Source of the DNA: Hyaloscypha bicolor E
Lineage: Eukaryota; Ascomycota; Leotiomycetes; Helotiales; Hyaloscyphaceae
Reading direction: 5' to 3'
Length of the DNA: 64,000 bases
NCBI RefSeq assembly: GCF_002865645.1
Contig: NW_020194560.1
Location: 806,001-870,000 of the forward strand
The notes under the pieces were generated by a model, which worked only from the letters and a program-made list of their open reading frames with translations, had not been told where the DNA came from and ran no database searches. Made by a program: the position numbers and the translations under genes. Shown here in pieces: positions 14,030 through 28,992 of this stretch (positions are counted from its first letter, which is position 1; each line of letters begins with the position of its first letter).

Positions 14030-16015
14030 CTAGAACCTTTTTAAAAACGCAAAAAATAGTACTTCTCTTTAATTATATACAAATTCCCTAATCCGGCCTA
14101 GTACCAGATTTTTTAAATACTTTATATATTTATATTACCTCTAAGGTTTTAGTTATATAGTAAAAACTATAGCCTTTTATATATAACTTTTCTTTTTATA
14201 ATATTTTCTTATTTTATATATTTATTTCCTATCTTATTTATATGTAATCTATTTCTCTATATCTAATTATATAATATTTGTATTAATTAGGTATTTAAAG
14301 GCATTTATTAGCTTCGATTTTATTATAGAATTAGTAGGATTTAATTCTCCTTTAATTTATTTAACTTCTATAATCTCTTATTATTTATATATCTAGTAAA
14401 GATATATTATATTAATTATTAGATACTTTTCTAAAATAATTCCCAATTTAATAAGGCATTTATATAACGACTTCGAATTCATATAGACTACTAATAGTAA
14501 TTCTATTTCTAGTATTTTATTAATTATAGATTTAATTAAAGTACCTATATTAAAGCTATAAGCTATATTATAGAGTTCTAAAACTAGAATACTTCTAGTA
14601 ATTCTCTTATATTTAGTAAAGAACTAGTAAATAATATTAGTATATCTAGTTCCGTCTATTAGAACTAGAATATATCCGATTTAAAAAAAGAGATTTCTAT
14701 TATTTATAAATAAAGCATTTATAAAAACGATTAAATATAAGAATTTCTTTATTAGCTTTATAAATCTTAGTTTTCTAATAGTATTCTCAATTTGCTATTA
14801 AATATACTTATTAAGTGCCTTTATATTAGTTTTCAAGAATTTAATAGCTTAAGTAGTAATTAATAAGTTATATAAAGCTTCTAGTTAATAGACTAATATA
14901 ATATATATTTCTCTAGTATATTAGGTAATATATTAGTTTTTAATAAAGAGATTTTAATAAATAGTACCTTTATTATTTATAATAGTAATATTTTTTATAT
15001 AAATAGTTTAGAGGTTTTTATATTAATATTCCTATATAAAAGTAATTCTGGTAGTATTTATATAAATAATACTTCTATTAAACTTGAAATTATAATTAGA
15101 AGTAAGGTATTTATATTTCTTAGCTAAGAACTTAGCCTTATAAAGCTTTAATTACTTTATCTTTATAAAATTATTAGTTCTAATAAATAGGGTATTATTA
15201 GTTTAAAAGCTAATAATTCCAAAAAGTTATTTACTATAAAGGAAGTAAGGGTTATAAGTTAATTATTTTATAGAAAGCTTACTAATATAGTAGAAATAGT
15301 AAGTTTTAAACTAGTAATTCCTAGCTTCCGGTATATTATATAATAGTTTTATAACTTTTAGAACCGAATTATTATTTAGATTTAGCTTTCTAATAAACTT
15401 ATAAAATAAGTTAATATAAAAATTATAGTTAAATAAGATTATTAATTAGATATAAGCTTACAAGATATTATATAAATATAGTTCTATAATATTTATTATT
15501 ATAATAGTAATATTAAGAATAATTCTTTAACTAATATATTAAATAATAAGTAATTATATTAATATTATATATTTCTTATTATTATTATAAACCTAAATAA
15601 CTAGTTTCGACTTCTTAAAATTTCTCTCTATATTCTTATTTTTAATCTTATTAATAAACCGGAAATTAAAGATATATATTTTCTTTAATATCTGGAATCT
15701 GAAAATAACTTCAAATATACTTTTTTTTTTAAAAGGCTAGTAATTTTAACTCAGCAGGAGTTTTTATATAGGTTATTATCTTATAAGAATACTATAAAAT
15801 CCGGGTTTTTATAAGGGTATCTTCTGCTATACTTTAGTAAAATAGCGGGAATAGCAGGAGGAATTATACTTGTATTACTTTTAGCCTTATTATAAAATTC
15901 GGGAATAAATTTAGATTCGGGGCTATTAATAATAACCTTAATGTCCCTTATATAAAAGCGCTTTATAGAGGCTAAATGAAAGGTAGTATTATTATATAAT
16001 AGAGCTAGTATATAA
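14030..16015 (-). mobile_element. copia-2 internal region, 3' part (RNase H, RT)
   Basis: This stretch matches copia-1 7918-9910. The RT block is readable at about 15560-15780 on the minus strand in a broken frame. It ends at the gypsy-2 insertion, where ATAA (16012-16015) pairs with ATAG (28993-28996). Confidence 0.8.
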
Positions 16016-16318
16016 TATAAGAGGGAAACTTTAATAAGATAAAAACTTATATAAAGTATACTAGAATATAAAATATAATTTAATAATAAAAGAATAAATT
16101 AAAAGTATAAATAGTAAACTATAAATAGTATATAGTATATAAAAGCTTAATTAATTAAATACTTATAAGGAATTATTCTCTAGAAATATAGAAAAACCAG
16201 CTTTTTTATATAATTTCTATAAGTTATATATAAAAGGCTATAGCCTTTATTATATAATTAAAACCTTAAAGCTACTAAAATAATATAATTTTTAGAAAAT
16301 ATAGCCTATTATATTATA
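16016..16318 (-). repeat. gypsy-2 left (3') LTR
   Basis: This 303-bp LTR is the same length as its partner at 28690-28992. It starts TATAAGAGGGAAAC and ends TATTATATTATA. The unmutated end of the gypsy-0 LTR at 46043-46056 shows the original terminal sequence in reverse complement. Confidence 0.85.
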
Positions 16319-19300
16319 TTTAATTCCCTATTTATTTATACTTGTTTCCTAAATACTAAAACTAATAGAAAAATCCTATTTAGAATTCGAAATAATAAAA
16401 TAATTAGGATTCTCTTTTATTAGTTAATCTAATTTCTTTTTAATATACCTAAAATAAGACTTATTACTCTTAAATAGTTTTATTTTATACTCTCGAACTT
16501 GCTTAAAAATAATCCGAATCTGCTTAGCTATATTTTTATATTAAATCTAATATAGTTCTCTATATTAATTAGTATTTATCTTTAATTATTACTTAATTTT
16601 AGTCTTAACTACTAGATATTAAGAAGGCTTATTATAGTAAATTATATTACAAATTATACTAATATATTCTAAATAAATAGCTTTTTCGAATTTTGTATTA
16701 TTTATAATACTCTTAAATTAATCTTTAATAAAAAGAGAAAGCTCTAGATAAGAGACTTTAATAACCTTATAAAAAACTTTATTTTCATATATTCTATTCT
16801 TAATAATAGCTAGACTTATTAGAATTATAATAAATTATTATTAAACTATTTTTTAGCTTTTATATTATTCGAGAATTACTACTTGCTTATAATTTCGGAT
16901 TTATAAATTACCTAACTAAAGGCATTTATTTATCTAGTTAAATAGGCTATATTTAGAGTCTTTTTTTCTATTATCTTTAATAAATACTTATTTATTTTCT
17001 TAGTTACTTCCGGTTTAAATTTATTAGAAATAGAGAAATAATTAATATCTTTAAAGAATTTCTTTCTAAAAGTAATAGTCTTTTTATAATTTATAAGGAA
17101 AATATAGCTAATATTTTAATACTTTTTACTAAAATAGAATTCGCTATTTAAAGCTTTAGTAATAGCCAGATCTTTAGTATTACCTTTATACTAATTATAA
17201 TTAATATTTCTAGAAATATAATATTAGGCTAACTAAGAATAAGTAACTAGATAAATAAGATACTTGTTTAATACCTTATAAAATCCGAGCCATATTAATA
17301 GATCTACTATTAAGAGTTAAGAGACTAAGATAAAATAACTATTATCTAGATTTTTATATTTTATTATATTATTTTTTTAAAAGTAGAATTATAGTATTTT
17401 TATTTCCTTTATTAAAAGCTCTTAAATACTAAGCTTCTTAATTTATTTTAGGTAATCTTTCTTATAAATATAACTATTTATATCCAGATTAGTAGTATTA
17501 GATTCAGGAATAGGAATTATAGTATTGAATTAGAGCTATAGATTTGGGCGAAATTAATTAGAAATATAATACTTATATTTATACTTTTTAATTTCTTGAT
17601 TTTTATAAAAGAAATCCCGTATTTTTTATTTATTCAAATAATAGAAATATACTTTTTATCTTTAGTAACTTTATAGATCTTAGTAACTAGCTTTAGAAAG
17701 TTATTAATATTATTAATATTTCCTATATTAATAGAGAGAATATTAGTAAACTACTAAATATATATTATATAAAGAGCTTTAAGGAATTTATTAGTAATTC
17801 TATAATATTCTTATTTATAAATAAATCCTAAAATACTACTATATACTTTTTTAAATATATATTTATTCTATTAAATAAGTATTAACTTTTATTTAACTAG
17901 TATTTTATAAGTATATTAGATATCTTTAAGTTTTCCGGATTTAATATTCTTAGTTTTCTATTTCCTAATTCTGGATATAGATATAAGAGTTTTTCTAAAT
18001 AATATTTTTCTCTTTAGAATAAAGGATTTCTTTTTACTTTTCTTTTTGTTTTCCTTTATTTTACTAGTCTTATATTTAAACTAGTACTTAGATTTTTATT
18101 ATTTATTAGAAGTTTTAGGTTTAGCTTATTCTCTATTCTTACTAGATTCTTCTTATTTAGTTATACTAGTTCTACTCGTTTTACTAATAGATTTATTACT
18201 ATATTATATTAAATTAGTTCTATTCTTATTAGCTGGATTTAATTAAGTTAAAACTGAAATAATAATAGGGGTCTATTTTTTAGACTTATTTCAGAAAGTA
18301 GGAAAAGGCTTATTATTATAAATTCCCTTAATTAAAATTCCGGAAATATTAAAAATATATTATCTAGCTTTGAGATTATTAGCTAATAATAGCTTAAAAA
18401 CTAATTTTCTAGGTTCCGAAATAGCTTTAGTATATTTAAATACCTTAGTAATATCTAATTTAGTAAATATACTAGTATTCTAATATTTCTTATTTTTAAT
18501 ATATTTTAAAATAGCTTTATATACTAAAGATTTTATTTTTAATAAAAAATATAACTTTTTATAAATATTTTTACTAAAGTTATTATAGATATTATTAATA
18601 TATTAGCTAAAAGCTTTATTATATAGCAAAATTCTATTTTCTTGATTTCTAAACTATTTATTATAGTTTTAATTTTATTAAGCTTTTCTTATTTACTTTT
18701 AGAAATGCCTTTAATAATATTATTAAATTCTCTATTATTAGCTTAGTAGTTCTTTAGCTTCTCTTTAGTTAATTCTAGTCTAGTTCTGTTTCTAATAAAG
18801 GTTTTCTATTTTAAGAGCTTATTATATATATTATTTAGCTTATCTAGAATATTTGTATTAAATTCAGTAATTATAGCTATCTTTTCTAGTATTAGTAAGC
18901 CTTTTATAATTACTTAAGCTTTTTTAATATTTTAAACTTTAATACTATTAATAATATTATAGCTTATAAGAACTAGCTATTATACTTTATTAGCTTAAGG
19001 AATCTGTTTTTCCGCCATTTTATTATTTTTAAAAGAGTTATAAAAGTATTATTAGTATAATAATTATAGGTTATAAAATTAAAAGTTTTTGAGATTATAA
19101 GAGTTTCTTTTAAATACTTTTTAAAATAAAAAATGAATTGAAATAGACTTGAATTATATAAAGATATTATATATATTTGAGTTTTTCTTTTTTCCTAATA
19201 AGAAAATAAAGCTGAAATAGTAGTATATATAATAGAGAAAGTAGATATAATAATTAGATATATTTGAGATAATATAATTATAAATTAGAAATAATTATAA

Positions 19301-21300
19301 AAAATAAAATATAGAATTAGATTTCTATTATAGAAAAAAATATAAATATATATATTTAAGGAAATAATTAAGGTAAATTAAACTAAATAGTAATAATAGG
19401 AAAATAAAAAAAATAATATAATAGAAATATAAATATAATAGTAATATCTAGAGTATTAGAATATAAAAGGAAATAATAAAAAATTTATAATATAGATATA
19501 TTCCGACTTTTTATTTATTTAGAAATATTTCTATTAATTTAAAAAATAGTATAAAAGAAAGGAAATAATATAGGAAATATATAAAAAATAAAATATATAA
19601 ATATACTAAAGATATTAGAAAAATATAAAATAAGTATTAATAAAAAAGAAGTTAAAATAATAGAATTAAGGAATAACTTAGAATAAGATATTACTTTTTC
19701 TAAAACTAATTTATATTTCTTCCGAAAGTTAATTATATCTATTTAGTATTTATTAAAGTCGATTTTATATAATATAAAACTATTTAGTTAGTTAGGATTT
19801 TAAAATAATATTTATATTTATAAAGATAATATTTAAAAGTAATAGAATATATAAAAAAAAGGAACTATAAGATAATATAAATAAAGTTTATAATACTATT
19901 ATTAAATTTGAAATAGTTAATATTAAAGTTAATATAGGATATAAAAAGATTAGATATTCTGAATTAGTATTAAGGATATGAAATTAAAAGTATTTTCTTA
20001 ATTATTTAGATAATATTTAATAGTAAAGAATAGATTAATAATAAGAATTAGTAAATTATACTAGCTTTTTAAAAAAAAAAATCGGTTTCTAGTAATAAAA
20101 TAATATCTTAATTAGAAAATAGATTCTATATAAAAGAAGTTCTCTTTATATAAAAGCAGGAATATATAATATACTAACTAAGCCTTAATATAAGTTTTAA
20201 GAATAGCTATAATTATATTAAAAAAGAAGTGGGTTTTCTAATATAAGATAGGCTTTAAATAAATAGATCTAGTTTATCTAATATCTAAAAGATTTCTAGA
20301 ATTATATATTATTAAATATTTTCGGAAATAATTATTAAGTTTAATAAAGTTTCCCTTTTCTTTTATAGGGCTTCTAGTTTAGCTATTTCGTTTATATATA
20401 ACTTCTAATTAGAAAGTTTATTTAAATATTATAAATAAACTTATAATAATAGTTTAAATTAAAGTTAAGATTTATAAATATTATAGTTAAGTTTTAGACT
20501 AATATAAGCCGTAAAAATAGCTAGCTAAAAAGGCAAATAAAGCTTTTAAAAAAAATTCTATTTAGTAAGAAATATATAAAAGGCTTTCTTTTTTTCTCTT
20601 TTCTTTTCTTTCTCTTTATATATAATTACTATTTGTATTATAAGAACTTTCTGGGAAGTACTATAGTTTGGAATTAAGAGTTTATAAGGTAATTTCTTAA
20701 TTCTCTATTTATTTTTATATTAAAAGAGATATTTTATATTTAATTTCTAAAATCTAGTAATAAAATCTTATATTAAAAATACTATCTAGTAATAATAATT
20801 AGATAATAGTAAGAAATAAGTAATAGTAAAGCTTATCTGATTTCTAGAATAGTAATCTAATAGTAATATTCTTTAAAGATTATAAATAATAGTTAAAAGA
20901 AAAAAAGAAAAAATATATAAAGAATTAAAAATAATAAGTTTTATTCTAGATTAAAAAACGCTCTTATTATTAGATATTTTCTTCTAGTTTTTTATAAAAG
21001 AAATATATTTTACTTTTTCTAATTCTAGTAATTCTAGAATATATATAATAATACTAGTAGCTTTTTTAATTTTCTAAATACTATTTTACTTATAGTATTC
21101 TATAATTATTTTCTTTTCTAGTTTTATATCTATTTTAAAATATTTATTTATAAATATATATTTATTATTAATTTTGTTTTTAGGGAAATACTAGAATCTA
21201 TTTCTTTTAATAAACTATTTAAATTAATTCCTAATATATATTTTTCGGAATATAGTACTATTAAGCTCTTTTAATATATAGTATCTTTTTAGTTAATTCA
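16319..21300 (-). mobile_element. gypsy-2 post-integrase region, unassigned
   Basis: About 5 kb lies between the end of integrase and the 3' LTR, which is unusual for a fungal Gypsy element. On the minus strand there are long runs that read like decayed protein, with stops mostly at TAA/TAG codons that RIP would create (for example about 16800-17600). The region is conserved in gypsy-1 (2521 to about 7100) and gypsy-0 (1621-2073, 43371-45451). I recognise no domain. Its place is where some LTR elements carry an extra open reading frame. Confidence 0.55.
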
Positions 21301-22500
21301 TATATCTTATTTTATATAGGCCAAGCTAGTAATATAATAGCTTTATATTTCTTAATTTATTTTAATTTATTAATTTAATATTATATATAGAACTAGATCT
21401 TTTTTAGAAATAGGTTTTAAATAAATCTAGTAAATAGTATTAAATTATTCTTTTCTCTTTTAATATCTTTTATTTTCTTTATTCTAGCTTTTTTAATATC
21501 TTTATTTCTTATTTATATTTATTTTATATATATTTCTAGAAACGTTTCTCTATTATAAACTTTATTTTATTTAAGTATTCTTTAGATTAGAAAATATTTT
21601 TTTATAAGTAATATTATTTCTCTATTATAAACTATATAAAAAAAAGTAAATCTAGTTAGTTTATATATAATAACTTAATTAGTAAATAGAATATATAGTA
21701 ATAAATTAATCTAAGGCTTTTTCTTATTTATTATAAGTATAATAAATACTTAAATAATTAGTTAATATCCTTTTTTAATTATATTATTTCCTTTGAAATT
21801 ATAGGCCAAAATAATAATTCTATTAATTCCCAATTTATTAAGTTCCTAAATTACTACTTCTTTGAATTCCGATCTGCTATTTATTTTAAGCTATTTAAAT
21901 AAACTATATTTATAAATGATTTCTTTTTAAATAAATTTAGTAATTTTCTTACTAGTTAGGTTCTTTAAAAATCTAGCTTTAATCTATTATAAGAAGTTAT
22001 TTTTAGTAATAACTAATAAGTTATATCTTTTATATTCTAGTAATTTAACTATATTAATCCTAAGGTAATTAAAAAGCAGTATAGCTTTTATTAGATATAG
22101 AACTTTTTCTTATTTTCTTTTATTCTTATAGTAATAGATTTTATAAATACTAATATATTTCTATATATAGTTATAATAACCTTTCTAGTAATAGTAGCTA
22201 GCTACTAAATAAAAAGTACTTTTTCTTCTAATATATCTAATTTTATTATATAGCTCTTTAATAATAATATTCTTTTATTTTTAATTATTAATAATATATT
22301 AAGGTAAATATATTTTAGATATAATTCTTTATAGTAACTAATCTCTTATACTATAATTTAAAGCTTCTCTATTTAATTTTCGAAACTTAATTCTAGATAT
22401 TTCTTCTAGTCTAGAGAATATTATAAGATATTATATAATATTCTGGTATTATTTAATATAGCTATTATCTAAGGAATCTAATAAAATAGTCGAGTTATTA
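21300..22500 (-). pseudogene. gypsy-2 integrase remnant
   Basis: Minus-strand translation, ignoring RIP-type stops, follows the integrase of a fungal Gypsy group: an N-terminal 'YRR...YY.....V..Y...C..C' zinc-binding-type part near 22250, then a core with 'KNLTSKK..KFI.EEI' near 22000, and a C-terminal part near 21450-21700. Several key cysteines and acidic residues are altered. The copia-1 insertion point in gypsy-1 corresponds to 21761-21765 here. Confidence 0.7.
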
Positions 22501-23699
22501 AATAAAATATAGAAGTTAATATTATTATTTACTATTTTACTAAAAGTTATATAAAAAAGGCTATAGCCTTTATTATATAACTTCCGGACATTATTATTTT
22601 TTAATATTACTAATTTATTTCTAGATATAGTAAGGCTTTAATTATTAATCTCTAGTAACCAAATACTATTATTTAAATATCTAGTAAAGATTTTAGGAAT
22701 TTAATTCCTTAAAATAATATTATATAATTAAACCAGAACTATTTTCTTTAACTAAACTTTTCGTTTAATAAGTATTATTCTAATAATATTAAGTTCTATT
22801 ACTAATTATTTATTAATGTTTTCATTATTTTTAGTATTACCTTCTTATTATAGATATCTTAATAATTTATTAATAGTAATATACTTAATTTCTTTAATAT
22901 ATTTGATTTTAAAATTAATTAATTGAATTTATATTAGCTAGTAAATAACTAGAGCTTTAGAAAGATCTATAGCTACTTTATTTAGCTATATAATAAGTAT
23001 ATTAGTATCTAGTTTAAAAATAAAATAAATTTTATATAGCCAGAATTATACTTTTTATAGATATTTTACTAGTTTTTAGTATTCTCTTTTAGTAATATTA
23101 TATCTCTATTTAATATTATTCTAGATTCTATACTTATATTATATAACTTTCTTTTTTCCTTTATTATTATATTAATTAAGAGTTCTATTCTATTTATTTA
23201 GGCTAGTATCTATTACTAATATAATTATTTCCTAATTTTCTAATAAATTATAATATAACTTATAAAGTATTAAAATAGTAATAAGCTTTTTTTAAAGAAT
23301 TTATATAGCTTATATTTATTTATTATTCTAGTCTTATATTATATCTTTCCTTATTAAGTAGTAAATAGGTTTAGTAATAATTATAAAGCCTTTAATTTAA
23401 ATATAATAGTAAATAATAATTCTAATAAATGTTTTATTTTTAGTTATATTATTATAATATTTTTATTTTAAGATCTTAGTAATTCCTGAGTTTAAAAGGC
23501 TTCTTTTAAGTATTTTATAAATAAAACTAATAATAACTATACTATTATAATAGAACTATAACTTTTCTTTAATACTAGTTCTAGTTTATTTAATTTTATC
23601 TAAGATTATATTCGGGTTTTAAAGATATTCGAATATAAAATACTAAATATTAGATAAAATAAGTTATTTATTATAGTTTATATAAGATTTCTTAATTAT

Positions 23700-24110
23700 A
23701 ATATTATTAATAAATAATATAGCAATTTTAGGAAATAAATCTTTTAAAATAGTTATAATAACTTATATAAACTATATAACGGAATTAATAGCTTTCTGAG
23801 ATAATATAATTATTTTTAATAGTCTTAGAAGTATTATAAATATAGTTAAATCTTTACTATAAATATCTAATATAAGTTAATTATATTCGGAAAAGAAATT
23901 AATTAGAGAAATATAAGTATATTTAGTAAATTCCTTTTAAATTTCATTAGTAAACGAGAATAAATTAGTATTTTATAGAATTATTAAATTCATTTTTATA
24001 ATAGTATTAATTAGTCTATAAGGTCTAGTAATCTTTTTTATAATTAAGAACTATGGATTTTAGTAAGATTTATTATATTTTTTAAGAATTCTATAATTTA
24101 GGTATTTTAA
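23700..24110 (-). pseudogene. gypsy-2 reverse transcriptase remnant
   Basis: The minus strand reads a broken RT: an 'NPWFL..KK' start near 24050, a 'LINFFS.Y' block near 23900, and 'FINDI' in place of the F/Y-x-DD catalytic box near 23720. Several stops of the TAG/TAA type interrupt it, as expected after C-to-T and G-to-A changes. The same block is present in gypsy-1 from 38279. Confidence 0.75.
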
Positions 24111-24199
24111 TAATATTTTTACTATTACTAGTATTAGAGCTTTAGAATATAGGAAATTCTTTTCTTACTAGGCCTTATATTTAATAGTCTTAATTAGAA

Positions 24200-27100
24200 T
24201 AAATAGGCTAATATTTTTATAAACTTTTTCTATTTCTTTTTAATTAAATATAATTATATTTTTTTAATTAATTATTAATTCTTGAAATATAACTAATTTC
24301 TTTTTCTAGAATTAGTTACTAATATCTAATTATTTAAGATATTCCGGAATAAGTTATAAATCTTTTAAAATAGCTAATATTTTTAGTAAAAAATAGCTCT
24401 TATATTTTCTAATATATTTTTATAAGTATTTTCTCGTTTTAGATCTTTTAAACTAGTCCGGATATTTATTAGGGCCTTTTCTAGTTCTATTATTAGTATT
24501 TACTAATTAAATCTTTTTATTTTTTATTTTATATATTTCTATAATTAGAAATAAACTATAATTATTATTTTTTTCTTTAAAAACTATAGCTATTTTCTCT
24601 AGTACTCTTTTTATCTAATTTCCGAAGTTTATAATTTCCTATTTAGCTTCTTTTTATTTAAATATAAAGAATATCTTTTTATCTAGTATTTTAATATATC
24701 TTTTTTAAGCTTTTATATATTTCAGAATTCTTTCTAGTTTTAGATTCTATATTTTATAGTTTCGGAAATATATTTCTTTATTATTAGAAAATACTATTCT
24801 ATTTCTTCTTTAGAAATATTTTTATTTAATATTTTTTAATTTTCTTTTTTATTAAATTCGGAATTATTTTTAATAATATTCTAACTAAAGTCTTTTCTAT
24901 TTTAGTTTTCTTAAAAATATTATTAATTTCCTAAATTTCTAAACCTAAAATAAAAGAATTAGTAAGAAATTCTGGTATTTTTTTATTTCTTTTAATATTA
25001 TTATTAGTTATAATATTAGACTTTATTTTTCTTCTTTATTTTTAGTTTTCTGTTTTATATTACTTAATTCTTTAATTCTAGAAGCTTAATACTTTTAAAC
25101 TATTATTTCTTCTATTTTCTAGTATTTTTTAAAAATGAAATAATTATAATAATATAAGTATTCTAGTTATTTTTAGGGTTAGTAAATCTTCTATTTTATA
25201 AATTATTATTTTTATATATAATATTTATTTTTATTTTTATTAATAGTTAATTAAATAGAATTTTTAAAGCTCTTTTAATTAGAAAGAATATATTTTTATA
25301 TCCTACTTTATTTATAATCTTAGCTCTAAGCTTTATTATTCCTATAAATCTAAATTTAGTTCTAGTAATAATAAATATTTAATAATCTATAATATTATAT
25401 ACTATTTTACTAATATTTTTTAGAGATTTTTTTAGAGAGAATATTAACTTTAGTTCTAGTATTAATTATTTCTTTATATTTAATACTTTCTTAAAGTTCT
25501 TAAAGTATAAATTAGAGATATAGAAATTATATAATATATTTATAATCTAGTAATATTCGAATATTAATATTATTATCTTTAAATTAAATAATTTTATTAG
25601 TATTAGATATCTGAACTAGTATTTCTAATTCCTTAAATATTCTATTTATTATATAAGCCATAGCTACTAACTTTATAAATCTTCTAGTATATCTAATTAT
25701 ATTTAATATAATAATATTTCTTATTTATAAAATAATAAAATAGGAAGTATTATTTTTAATCTATTAGTTCTGAAATATAATAACTAGATCTAGTATTTTT
25801 AAAATATTAATAAGTATTTTTATTTCTTTCTAAGTTTTTAGAAATAGAATAGTTATTTTCTTTAATAGCCTTATTAGAATATTATTAATTTTAGAAGTTC
25901 TATATTTATTATAATTAAAAATATATTAGGTTTCTAATTTGTTTTATTTATTTCCGGAAATATTAATATTTATATCCTTAGCTAGGCTATTTCCTTATTT
26001 ATTACTTTTTAGAATAGTATTTTTCTATTCTAGCTCGTTTTTAGAAAACTTCTTTAGCTATTTCTATCTCTTTTTTCTTTCTTTTTAATAAGAAATTTAT
26101 TATAGTATTAATAGAAATACTATTTATACCCAAATTTTAATATTATTTATTAATTCTAGAACCTGAGATATTAGTAATTCTAATATAATTTCCTCTAAGA
26201 TAAAGTAGCTATTTAAATTCTTTTAATATAACTTATTTATTTCTATATATAAATTCCGGTTAGCTAGTTTTCTTTTCTCTTTCTTGCCTAATAAACTAGA
26301 TATTTTCTATTAATCTCTAAATATTTTTAGGTCAAATATTTATACTATAGTCGAATTCTTTTTTTTGGATTTAGGAAATAATTTAGTTAAATTACTAGTA
26401 TTTACTAATAAGAAAAAAGGAAATACTTTCTTATTTAGGCTTAAATAGTTTTTTATATTATTTCTTATTAAATTAGTAAATATATTTATAATTTATAAGT
26501 TCTTTTATTAATAAATAATAGAATTAAATAATATAGATATATTCTGAATTAATATTATTATTTTTATTTTTATTATAATACTTATAATAAATTTATTCTT
26601 TTGATTTTAGGTCTATATTATAGGCTATATTAATTTAAATAGTATTTTCTAATTATATTTAAGACTAACTTTCTTTAAAATGTAATTATTTAGATCTTTT
26701 ATTTATTCTAGCTTAACTATTATAGCTATTATAGTATTTTCTATAACTTTTATTATAACTTCTAATATATTTTTTCTAAAAACCCGAATTATATTTATTA
26801 TAATTAGCTAGATTATATAAATAGGCTATAGATATTCTCTCGAATTATAATAGTAGCTATATTAAACTATTTTTATAAGTTCTTTTAAATTATAATAATA
26901 ATAAATAGTTTTTCCAAATTCCTTACTAGCTAATTAATATTATTTCTTTTAGGTTTATTACTTTTAGTAAGCTTTATATAATTAGCTATAGATTGGATGC
27001 TTTTTTTATTTATATTTATAATAGCTTTAGGAAATATAATAAAAGAAACTAGTAAAAAATAATTGTTTTCTAATTTAGGAACTATATTATAAACTATTAT

Positions 27101-28689
27101 ATTTAAGTATTCTTATCTAAGTCTAAATATATCTGAATTATTAGTAATATTAAAATAGTATTTCTTCTTTTTATATTAATAGAATATTATTACTTTTTTA
27201 TATATCTTATTATATTTATATATAGAAATATTTATAGATTTAAAGTTTATATTTTTAAGAATATAATTTCTTATTAGAATAAATAATTTCCTTATAAATT
27301 CTCGGTATTAAGTAATTTCATTTATTTCTTTTCTTTTGAATAACTTCTTTAATATTTTATTAAATATATTAATATAAGACTTAAAAGAGATTTCTCTATT
27401 CTAGACTTATATAATAATCCGATTAAGAAAGTTATAACTGATTTTAAATATTTCCTAGTTATATTCTCGGAATTTCTTTAATAAAGCTTTAAAGACCTTA
27501 ATCTTTTAGTAATTTTCTGGATTATTAATATAGTATTCCGGTATAGCCTTAATCTAATTCTTATAAATAGAAGAGATATAATAAATAATTTTCTCTTTTT
27601 TAGTATTATTAGAAATATAATAGTTCTTATATATATTTATATATTATTCTAAGAATATAAAGACATTACTTTTTTAAAACTATAGTATTTCAGGAGCTCC
27701 TATAAATAATAGATTTAAATTTGGTATTAGTATATACTTATTTTTAACTATATTAATTTTAATAAATTTTTTTATAATTAATTATAAAGTTTTTAAAAGG
27801 CTAATTTCTTATTTAAATATATCTTTTAGTTTAAGAACCGGAATTAGAAAGAAACTAGTTAATAATAATAAATATAATTATAATTCGAGTTTTAGTATTA
27901 ATAGTAATAAGATAATAGCTTTTCTAGTTTTATTTCTATTATTTATATTTTCTTTTCTATTTTATTAGCTTAATACTTAAAGTATTTTTTTTTAATTTTA
28001 CTAAACTAGATATATTTAATAGTATTATTAAAAACAATAATAAAAATAATAAATATAATTTTACTAATTTTTCTAATTTTTCTGAATTTTCTTTTTTTTC
28101 TTTATTTAGTATTTTTTTCTTTTTCTAGAAACTTTTCTAGATTATTTATATAATTTCTTATTTCTAATTTCTGTTTACTATTCTATTTAAAATTAAAGAT
28201 ATTTCCTCTTTTAGACATTTTTTCTAGATTTAAAAATAAGTTTTTTTACTAAAACTAATATTATTTCTATTCCGGTTTTTACTATAACTAAAAATAATAT
28301 AACTTTATTTCTAAATATAAAAGTCTATTTCTAATTAAGGTCTAACTTATATTATTTTAGTATAATATTTCTTATTTCATTTCCTTTATTTTTTTTCTTT
28401 TTATAATTAGCTTCTATTTCTATTACTTTTATATATTATATTAGTAACTATATCTTATAATTAATTTGTATTTAAATTACTAGATATATTAGAAATTAAT
28501 ATAAAATACTAAGATTAATATTTATATATTCTTAATATTTTAGTTTTAGGCTTAAACTATTATAATAGCCTTTTTCTTTCCTAATTTATTAAGGTAATAA
28601 TCTGCTTTATAAATACTTTTTAGAACTTTATAAAAGTATTATCTTAATTATAAAGTTTTAATTTTTTCTGTATTATTTATTATAAAATA
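24200..28689 (-). mobile_element. gypsy-2 gag/protease region
   Basis: This 4.5-kb region lies between the RT and the 5' LTR. It aligns with gypsy-1 38450-43064. It is too RIP-mutated to name domains. By position it should hold gag and protease. No frame longer than a few dozen codons survives. Confidence 0.5.
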
Positions 28690-28992
28690 TATAAAAGGAA
28701 AACTATAATAAAATAAAAACTTATATAAAGTATATTAGAATATAAAACGTAACTTAATAGTAAAATAATAAATTAAAAATATAAATAGTAAAATATAAAT
28801 AATATATAGTATATAAAAGCTTAATTAATTAAATACTTATAAGGAATTATTTTTTAGGACTATAGAAAAACTAGCTTTTTTATATAATTTCTATAAGTTA
28901 TATATAAAAGGCTATAGCTTTTATTATATAATTAAAATCTTAAAACTACTAAAATAATATAATATTTAGAAAGTATAGCTTATTATATTATA
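28690..28992 (-). repeat. gypsy-2 right (5') LTR
   Basis: This 303-bp LTR is the partner of 16016-16318. It is followed by ATAG, the presumed target duplication. Confidence 0.85.

Larger units (their letters stand above)
16016..28992 (-). mobile_element. gypsy-2: complete but RIP-degraded Ty3/Gypsy element
   Basis: This element is about 12.98 kb on the minus strand. Its LTRs are equal in length (303 bp, 16016-16318 and 28690-28992). The flanks are ATAA/ATAG, a 4-bp duplication with one G-to-A change. Joining the flanks this way restores the copia-1 sequence without a gap; a 5-bp reading TAATA is also possible. Order on the minus strand: 5' LTR, gag and protease region (28689 to about 24200), RT (about 24110-23700), RNase H, integrase (about 22500-21300), then about 5 kb of unassigned sequence, then 3' LTR. 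It is the best copy for rebuilding the family consensus. Confidence 0.85.
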
